Below, in pieces: positions 56,142 to 64,000 of a stretch of DNA of 64,000 bases (position 1 is its first letter; the number at the start of each line of letters is the position of its first letter). The position numbers were made by a program, and so were the translations under genes. The DNA comes from Marsupella aquatica (lineage: Eukaryota; Marchantiophyta): the NCBI GenBank assembly GCA_973895155.1, contig OZ316895.1, positions 17,670,001 to 17,734,000 of the forward strand, written 5' to 3'. The notes below the pieces were generated by a model. It was not told where the DNA came from. It made no database searches and saw nothing but the letters and a program-made list of their open reading frames with translations.

Positions 56142-56627
56142 TGTTCAATGGCTGCACAGGGTGATGTGTTGCTTTGCACGGTTTATTGCCAAATAACGCA
56201 ACAAATGTGAATTAGCTTCAAGATGACCTGGTTGAGCATCTATGGCAAATTAGAGGTGACAAAGACGAGGAGTGACATAGTGGGGATTTTACACGGGATT
56301 TTAGTGAAGGAAGACGGTAGACAGTGCTGAGTCTGACGTACACCTCAGATTGTTCAAAGGAATCTTATGGGCTTCATCTATATATAATTCTCCACATTTT
56401 GTACACGTGAAAAATTGAAGGAGTTGCATCACTTTCAAGAATTTGAGTTTATTGTTTGCATAGAAACCTAGTTGTTCATATCCTATGAGGTTGCAGTCAA
56501 TCCTTGTGCATGTGACGACTTGTCTGAGTGGCCGGTGCAAGTTTTGCTCTGTGTGAATGGGACGGTGTGTGAATTGACATGAGTCATGTGACTACCGGAC
56601 GTTCACTTCAAAGTGTAGTACCCTTGG

Positions 56628-57140
56628 TTGTTACGCCTGAATACCGTATTACATGAAAACTTCTACAAACTTTTCCATGTGTGTAATTTAATGCAATTTG
56701 GGGGAACGTTGAACATGTCAGTCCATAACTTGAGAGAATTGCAGTCCAAGAGGGTATTAGTGCTCCGCAATTTCCAAGCGTCAAGAGCTAAAGCTGTTGA
56801 AGTCCTCAAACTTGATCAGTTTCTTGTGAACTTTGTGGAGAGTTTTGCTGAAACTACAATGGCGAGGTCAAAGGTGATGTCGGCCAGAGATTCAGGCCAC
56901 CCCATCATGACATTTGCACCATATGTGATTGTATTGTGGAGTGATACAACGGACTCTGAAAATGTGGAAGCAACCAATCCGCAACATGTGGGTGAGGGTA
57001 GCTCATCACAGGCAAATACACATGTTGCTGTGGTTGCAGCACATCTTGCGGAGGCAGTGCAGAATGCGGACGGGAAGGGGGAAGCACACAACAATGGCAC
57101 CAGGGATGTTGCAAAAGTTGCGCAAAGAAAGCCTAATTGA
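56628..57140 (+). CDS. hypothetical 170-aa ORF between the two Harbinger genes
   Basis: An open frame with a TTG or later ATG start (LNTVLHENFYKLFHVCNLMQ, RVLVLRNFQASRAKAVEVLK, then a Gly/Ser/Asn-rich tail ending DVAKVAQRKPN). Unrecognised. It may be another decayed piece of the Harbinger element or of its cargo. A frame change near 57130 would extend it into a Lys/Arg/Glu-rich stretch. Weak support. Confidence 0.25.
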   Translation: MLRLNTVLHENFYKLFHVCNLMQFGGTLNMSVHNLRELQSKRVLVLRNFQASRAKAVEVLKLDQFLVNFVESFAETTMARSKVMSARDSGHPIMTFAPYVIVLWSDTTDSENVEATNPQHVGEGSSSQANTHVAVVAAHLAEAVQNADGKGEAHNNGTRDVAKVAQRKPN

Positions 57141-58046
57141 AGAGGCAAGCCACTACAAAAAGTATTTGACAGAAGGAAAATTAAGGAAAGAGTGGAGGAG
57201 AAGAAGGCATGCATGGAAGACCGCTCAAACTGGTCCAATGACTTTGACAATGGACAACTCAATTCCAATGGGTACCGATGGGAATGGCCTCCTCTCTAGA
57301 CACTCTTCTGGACAATTGAATCACCACTGAGGTGGTCAGACCCATGTTTAGGTGAATAGTCCTATGTAGTTCATAGTTGTGCAAATGTGGTGCATTTGGA
57401 GTAGAGTTAGTTTTCAAAGTACATTCAATGACAATGCACTACAATGGAAGGAGCAATTGTAGCTGGAATGTTTGGTCTAGACCATATGAATAAATATAGT
57501 GATGAGAAATACAATGTACACGCAATTGTTGGTTGTTTGTGAAATCCATGGTCTTTTGGCACACTACATGAAAGAATACATGAAAGGTACTAGAGAAAAG
57601 TCCCTCCAAAGACTCCATCTGGTTTTGACTTTGAGTATCCAGGGGAGTAATTATTGTTAGCATTTGCAAAGTCCCCTACGGCTAGAGGTGATTCCTCAAT
57701 GTCCTCACCCTCCTTGATCTTCATCTTTGATCCTTTCATCGCTTTGGAAGAGCGCGTTGTTGCATTCTCTTTTTGCAACATTGGGAGAAATGTTCTCGTG
57801 CTGAACTGGAATTGTTGATGAGGGCAATGGTTCATCTCTCAATGTTTGCACAAATTTCAGGTGCTTCATTAGCTGCAACTCTGACTCTCTCTTTTCATTT
57901 TCAAAGACTTTTTGAGTCTGATGGTCCAGGTTATCCATGTTCAAAGAGAAAAGTTGAATCTCATACACATCCTCCATAGCACGAGCCCTCTGATTCAAAG
58001 GAACGACAATCTTTGATGTGGATTTGGTCAATGCTCTTGTTCTTTG

Positions 58047-59881
58047 TGTTAGGATTTACTCTTAGGTCTAGAGTTACGATTGTACCACAGTTAGGGCTAA
58101 CCTTAGTCACATACTAGGTTAGGTTAGTCATGTTGTGCACACGCTATACCCAAGCGGTGTTTTCTTGGAGAGTAGGAACTCAAGCTCATTGTTACCGAGC
58201 CAATTGAGAGATAGGGAGAGTTTGTGCTCTGGATGCTTGGTATGGTCGGTTGGGCTAGAGTGCAATAAAGCTCTTGTGCATTCCCGTGGACGTAGCCTCA
58301 TGCTGAGGTGAATCACGTATTTCTTTGTCTCAACACTTGTGCCTTGGATGGTTCATGGGAGTCACGGAACTTGACTACCTTAACACTTAGCTCCGGCGTC
58401 GCTGACTCCGACGCCGAGCTCCCTTATGGTCCAGGCCTGGATAGGCCATCCGGGGAGGACTTAGCATGGGGAGACTTGTGGGCAATGAGACGTGGCACTA
58501 GCGAAGGCAAGGAGCCAAGCTGGTGACACACACTAAGGACTTAGGCGAGTTGAGAGTTGGTCGGGTCAAGGGGAAAGAGGTCGGACTCAAGGTCAACCGT
58601 CCGGTCCCCCGGACGGACTTTGAGTTTTGAGGGCTTGAGTGTGAGCTCCTCTTGGGCCCAAGGCCAATGGAGTTGACGCCATGGGCAACGGACGCTTGGG
58701 GCACGAGGTATGGCCCGATCCGGGTTTGGCCGATCGGGGACCCTGAGCGGCGATGAGACCTGAGGGCCTAGGCATGAGCACTGGGTCGGCCCGATCACAA
58801 CGGGCTAAGGCACTCTGATTGCGGACGCCTAACGAGAAAGTTATGGGCGTTGCCAGTTAGTGGCGGCCCACTATGCGCGATAGGATTCGGGTTGGAGACC
58901 AAATGTTTAGGGACCAAAGTTGGTCCGAGGGTGGCAGGTCTCCAGAAGCATAAATGAGGGGAGTGGTGTGTCCCTGGGGGCCAAGGGCGAGCCGAAGTCG
59001 TGAGCCGCGGAGGTCGTGACACTAAGGGAAAACGTCAAACGGAAACGACGATATCTTTCCAATGAGAAGTCCGTTGGAGGACTTATTGGGTGCGTTGGAA
59101 AGCTCTCAAGGAGGGATACGTCCTCCTGAGCTCAGCTGGGTCTGGGGTGCCATGGGTTCTCGAGGTTTGCGGGTGTTAGCTCGCCCACTTGTCAAATCTT
59201 GCCAAACAGCAGCCAAGCCGCGTTCAGTCTCCCAAGGGAGCTTGCGTTGGGGACGCAAGGCCAAGTAGGCGTGGAGGTTGAGTTCCAAGGGTGCTTGGCC
59301 CCTAGACCATCGGTGGGGTGAGAACCAGGAGTTGGTTGCTAGAGTCGGGGCTATTCTGGTCCGGGCGTGTTGGGACAAGCTACGCTATTTGGGCCATGAG
59401 CATGTCCTGGGGTTAGGGCGGTCAGTTGGTGATGGATAGGTACGAGGGGGAACCCGAGGCACGCCCAAGGAAAGAGTTGTTCTGGACGAACAGTGGACGT
59501 GGGTTCTGGTTCCGGCTTATGGCCTCGCTTATGGCATCAAGAGGACCTATTGCTGACCTATTTACCAACGTCTGTTGAGCTTGAGTTAGGATGCTAAACT
59601 TGGCGAGTTCTAGATCCTGAAGGGTTACTTACCAAGGTGCTTGGTTGGTTGTGCAGACAATGAGGACCGTTGAGTAGCAGTTGTGTTGGAGAGCAAGTGC
59701 GGCTTCGTATGGGAGGGGCCGCTGGCGGCGCAAGGGGCACTAGGTTGCTTGCTTGAGGTATTCTGTGGAGGCGTTCAGGCACCAGGGGCACTTAGGCATG
59801 AATGTTGGGATTGGTGAGGGTGCTGGGTGGCAGGGTCCACCACTATGGGCTTGCTATTGCGATTGTTGTCTATGCTCAACA
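58047..59881 (+). mobile_element. solo copia-2-family LTR with a GC-rich insertion
   Basis: LTR TGTTAGGATTTAC...CTATGCTCAACA with a perfect CTTTG duplication (58042-58046, 59882-59886). It is opened at 58355-58359 by a 1485-bp insert. Without the insert it is about 345 bp. It lies inside the Harbinger partner gene. Confidence 0.92.
58360..59844. mobile_element. GC-rich 1485-bp insertion of unknown class
   Basis: Bounded by ATGGG at 58355-58359 and 59845-59849, the expected 5-bp duplication. Ends read AGTCACGG...CCACCACT, so only AGT/ACT are inverted and the TG/CA of LTRs is absent. Composition is far richer in G and C than the surroundings. Many frames are open for that reason and none shows a family motif. 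Could be a solo LTR with unusual ends or an unclassified non-autonomous element. Confidence 0.7.
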
Positions 59882-60020
59882 CTTTGCAGCCTACCTTTCT
59901 AGCATAGCCAACTCCTTGGCTTTCTTGTTACCAATTGGACAATCAATGTTTGAGAAATTTGCCTGCTTCTTCCCCTTTCCCTTGGCAGAGACATCTTGTG
60001 GAGGCATGGCAACGCAGTGT

Positions 60021-61214
60021 GGGAGCCAAAAATTGACAGCGAGAGCACAGACCTGACAAATTCTCTGTGGATGCCACTACGCATATATGCTTCAAGATGT
60101 GCTTTGCCTTGTTCAATTTCATGCATTCATTGTGTGCGAGTAACCTTTTACCGACTTGAAGCGGGAATCATTTCACAGTTTGCATTTTCTCTTTCCTGTA
60201 TGGAGCTCCTTCCGGGATGGAGCCACCCACTTGATAGTACACTAGTTCTAAGCAAAGTGAAAAAAACAGTTTGCAACACCCACAACAATTAGTGAAATTT
60301 GGACGCATCAACACATACACAGAAATGTGTTACTAACACTGATTTTGGGGTAGCACTAATCTCACAAATTAATTGTCATGAACAGTGTGGACTTTTTGTT
60401 CCATTAGAGGTATCTTGCATGTATCCCACCCTTCAATTGCAGCCACAGTTGATGCTCAGAAACCACATTAGTGCATGAGAAGTTCATGCCAGAATCATTT
60501 CATTAGTCAGGCTTGACTGCTTTTTCAAGCATAAATCCTAGGGCAAAAGTATGCAATCATTCCAGCCCTTGGCCTCCTGACCTTTGAAATATCAATAAAA
60601 CAAAGCGTACCCACAAAGTGCCCCTCCAACATCTACTGTGCACCAAAACAGCAAAGCAGAGCAACTAAGCCTTACCCAGTGATGCGTATTCGGACCAGAT
60701 GATGCTATGTCCATTGCAATTGACTTTTCCCAAGAGTTTAGGGAGGTTTAAGGGCCAAAGCGTTGAGGGCTGGCTACATGCAAGATAACTCTTAGCCGGT
60801 GTCACACCTAGACATTGACCCCATCAGCCAGAATCTAATGGTCTGGTAGTTGAACATCCCATGGATGTCACACCTAGACATTGACCCAATCAGCCAGAAT
60901 CTAATGGTCTGGTAGTTGACCGTCCCATGGACCACATTTCCCAATTTGAGTTCAGTTGTTATAACTTGGTAGTAATAAATTCAGATACTTTTAGTTTTGG
61001 GGATTTTGTAGACAAAATATAAGCTACACTTCCAATAAAGTGACAAGTGGCCATTTTTGGGTTGAGTACTTCATCATGAATTGTGGAGGGGTAAGTTCAA
61101 TTAGATTAATTAGTATGAAATATTTGGGTTTGTTCTTTTGTAACCTCCTTCTCTAGTTCCCTTGCAGGCAAAACGAAAAACCAGTAAACATGACTCCTCC
61201 CCTAGCTTGAATAT
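60021..61214. other. intergenic, only a tandem duplication seen
   Basis: No gene supported. Holds the 66-bp duplication at 60800-60931. Confidence 0.5.
60800..60931. repeat. 66-bp tandem duplication
   Basis: Two head-to-tail copies beginning tgtcacacctagacattgac, with three or four mismatches. Confidence 0.93.
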
Positions 61215-61225
61215 TCATGCAAGGA

Positions 61226-61700
61226 AAAAAAAAATATATATATATATATATATTGCTTTTTGTAGGCCATACCCTAAAGTTGTTTTTGAAATTGTGGAGT
61301 ATTCTTTGCCATAAATGTATTTGGACCACCTGTACACCTTTTTCTTACCTGTACATCTTTTTCTCACCTTACCATCTTTTCTCACCTCAACGTTACACAA
61401 AAGATGTAGAGGTAAGGAAAAGATGTCAAGGTCAGAGAAGATGTCCAGGAGAGAAAGATGGTGAGGCGAGAAAATGATGTCAAGGTGAAAAAAGATATCG
61501 AGGTGAGAAAAATATTTCAATGAAAGGAAAGATGGTAAGGTGAGAAAAAGATGTACAGGTGCAGAAAAGATGTTAAGAAGAGAAAATATTCGAAGGGTGA
61601 GGGAAAGATGTCAAACCAAGTGAGAAAAGAGTAGATGAGAGAAAAAATATCAAGGACAGAAAATATGTTGAGGGTGAGAAAATATGTAGGTAAAGATTTC
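61226..61700. repeat. A-run, (TA)n and self-complementary purine/pyrimidine array
   Basis: An A-run and a (ta)n tract at 61226-61253. Then a pyrimidine-rich block at 61330-61392 (ctttttcttacctgtacatc repeated). From 61400 a purine-rich array of about 20-bp units (aggtgagaaaaagatgt, aaggtgag) forms its reverse complement. The block could fold back on itself. Confidence 0.8.
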
Positions 61701-64000
61701 ATATCCCCCACCCAAAAACAAAGATTGTTTAAGGGCTGGTAATACTCCAGTTATGAGCCCCAAACTCCCATAGACCACCAAACTGTGATCTACTGTAGGG
61801 AGCACTCTTTACACAAGGGTTATCTTAGCTTCAGTCACCAAGAAAAGCATGTTACTCTCCTCGTCTTAGTTTTTTAATTTGAAAACAAGCGATGCACTGG
61901 AAATCAATGTTTACCTAAGGTGATCAGAAGATTCTCAAGTTTGACATGACAAAATACTTTGTAGATCTCACAAAGACCCCAAAATATTTGTTAATAAGTG
62001 ACCCAAAATATTAATAATTATATATTTATTGCTCGAACAAGGACAAAGGACAAAGTTTGACAGGCAGGAACGTGATGAGCAGTGGGTTGTAATATAATAA
62101 TGACACCCTGTAGTGCACATTCCACACAGGCAGGTAGTGGACCGCGGTAACGGCCAACCTCCTGATGAAGCTTGCGACATTATTATTGATCGTTCCATTT
62201 TTGTACGTATGAAACTGTGCTCTCAGCATGTTGGAACTGGATGTTGAATTTGGCCAATTGATTTGATTTGATGTACGATGACAGGGTCAAATTGACAGCT
62301 CCAAGAGTTAGAGATTTCAAGGTCTCGCTGAAGCAGTCGCTATTTTATCAAGTCTGTCAAAAGGCGGAGTCATCAAGAAAGTCCTTTCATTGGCACTCGG
62401 TCAGTGACTGAGTTGACGAGTGACACGGAAGGATAGTCTATGTTAGGGAGGACGAAAGGCAGTCTGCACCTGTATTTGATTCATAGTTTTCATACCTTCA
62501 CTCATCGAGAAGTTTTCAAACACATGAGCTGAAGTAACAGGAAGACTTTCGATGGATGGACGACTGCAGAACTACTTGTCAGAATAATTCACATAGAGCT
62601 CTTGGGCTCGTTCAATCAACCACGCTCCTGCCCGAGCTTTTATAATGGTCAAAGTGGCTACATCAGCTGACACTCTTTGGTTTTCTCACAATGTTGGTTT
62701 CGGATTTCCTCCTGCCCCCTTCACATCAATACTATGCATGCTCATTTCAAGGCAGTTCTGTGGAGGTATTTGCTTGGTCCACCCCCAAAATGAAACTTGT
62801 TCCTTGATCGATCCCCCTGAGGTCTATCAATGGTCCAGATCTGAGATCGAAAGGTCCATCAACAGTCCAGATTGGGGAAAAGTATTGAGGGTTGATTAAG
62901 CAAACTTTTTTGACAAGGGGGTCTACTAAGCATATCTCTCCAGTTCTGTGGTACTAAAAGCTAACATTCTGAGTCCGGCACTTTCAATTGCCTTCTGCCG
63001 TGTTTCTTGCAATAAGATTAGTCATGATGTAAGAACATGAAATGCATGCTGCCAAGTATATGATTCTATCTTGAGGATTCTGACTGAGTTTTGGCAGCCT
63101 GTTCCATGGGTAGAGAACTGTGAGGCCACATGCCCTTCCAGACAGATTTTAGCATTTTCAGTGTAGCTGTAAAGCCGCAAAGGCCTGGTCTAACCTTCTA
63201 AATGACAAAACAATCTTGGCCTTTCTACTATCTCCCCAGCTCGTCTGATTATATAGATAGAAGTTGCTATTTTTTTCTTGTCCTCGACGGCGAGTTTCAC
63301 TCAAAGAAGAAGTTTTTGGATTCAACTGAAACTGCTTTGGTCTTCACGAGTATAGTAATAAACTCTCCGATATTATTATAAAATTAAAAAGTTTTAAGAG
63401 ATAAACTCTCCAATATCCAATTTCCTGCTTCGTCATCCGTCCCCTTTCTGTTCACGTCAGTTTTAGCCGGGAAGCTCTGTGGAGGCAAGTTGGCCCACAA
63501 TAGTGAGAATCGTAACGTTTCTGAATTCTGATCATGAATCTGCTATGGGATCAAGCTCTGCATTTACAGAGAAATGCACTGTTTAGCTTTATAGCCCGTC
63601 TGAGTGTCGTCACTGGAAGGCTCTGCCTGACCTCTTTGGGAGCTTGGGGCAGAGTGCGGATTCGTGTCACAAACATGTCCCTCCCTGCCTGGAATAGACA
63701 GAGTCCCTTCACCCATTGGCTCATCGTTACAAATTGGAATACTGCCCGGTCGTTGGTACTTCTCACGAACAGCTACTGCGCAAAACAACAAATAAATGGG
63801 AATACAGTAATGTTACCCTCACCCCACTTTGACTTCGCCATACTAGAGAGAACCATTTTTGACCTGACCGCTGAGAATGAACATTTCCTAATTAATTAAG
63901 TATTGACCTCCATGTTTGCCAAAAGACTCCTATAGATTTTGTAACTTGGACTGCAACCTCTCTTGTCAGTTGGCCAGGGGATGAGCCTAGAATCAAGGGG
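61701..64000. other. right flank, no gene supported
   Basis: Open frames at 62645-62899 and 63534-63899 (121 codons, ending NEHFLIN) have no recognisable motif and no splice context that convinces me. No repeat or RNA gene seen. Confidence 0.45.

Larger units (their letters stand above)
57705..60020 (-). pseudogene. Harbinger partner protein (SANT/NAM-associated type), split by a solo LTR
   Basis: Minus-strand reading from about 60020 gives AKGKGKKQANFSNIDCPIG, then NKKAKELAMLER and a stop. After removal of the solo LTR (58047-59881) the coding continues near 58046 with KIVVPLNQRARAMEDVYEIQ and FENEKRESELQLMKHLKF, ending in the 57.7-kb region. The PIG.KKAKE motif followed by a charged coiled-coil is typical of the second protein of plant Harbinger elements, the Myb/SANT-like DNA-binding partner. 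The N-terminal SANT part was not recognised. Convergent with the transposase at 55.4-56.1 kb, as in other Harbingers. Confidence 0.65.

Noticed and set aside
58308-59800. Multiple ORFs on both strands in the GC-rich insert
   Set aside because: Open frames on both strands together indicate composition rather than coding; no domain recognised.

Overview
This is nuclear DNA of a land plant with a repeat-rich genome. The evidence is a spliced GT-AG gene for a Maf-family nucleotide pyrophosphatase, plant-type Ty1/copia and Ty3/gypsy retrotransposons primed by host tRNAs, a MuDR-type Mutator element, and remnants of a two-gene PIF/Harbinger element. One host gene in 64 kb, buried in nested insertions, fits a large genome such as a fern, lycophyte or gymnosperm. 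The species cannot be fixed from sequence alone.

Layout. 1-2616 is mostly featureless flank. 2622-25716 is a minus-strand Ty1/copia element (copia-1) with 108-bp LTRs and an ATGTG target duplication. Its gag is split by a complete Ty3/gypsy element at 7110-23351 (target duplication TGCCC). The gypsy element has 4067-bp LTRs that each carry an intact 798-codon ORF. It also has extra ORFs between the primer site and gag, a Gag-protease ORF, and a Pol ORF behind one in-frame UGA. A 12-nt copy of its polypurine tract lies at the gag/pol junction.

25722-30473 holds the host gene: a nine-exon Maf-like gene on the + strand. 31971-32557 is a foldback with a perfect 86-bp inverted repeat. 33348-38658 is a Mutator-like element (93-bp TIRs, 9-bp duplication GACTCTTGA). 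It has a decayed minus-strand transposase and, converging on it, an intact + strand gene whose product has an RNase H1-type hybrid-binding domain.

39.6-60 kb is a nest of one copia LTR family: a full element at 45934-51987 lacking reverse transcriptase, plus solo and nested LTRs. Between and around these lies an older region of tandem arrays built on the palindrome CGATAAATTTATCG. Three arrays are each followed about 130-150 bp later by a TATA box. The third leads into a decayed Harbinger transposase. A minus-strand partner protein gene follows, split by a solo LTR that itself carries a GC-rich insertion. 60-64 kb has only simple and tandem repeats that I can support.

The best candidates for undescribed biology are the LTR-encoded 798-aa protein, the hybrid-binding-domain gene in MuDR arrangement, and the palindrome-array/TATA modules.
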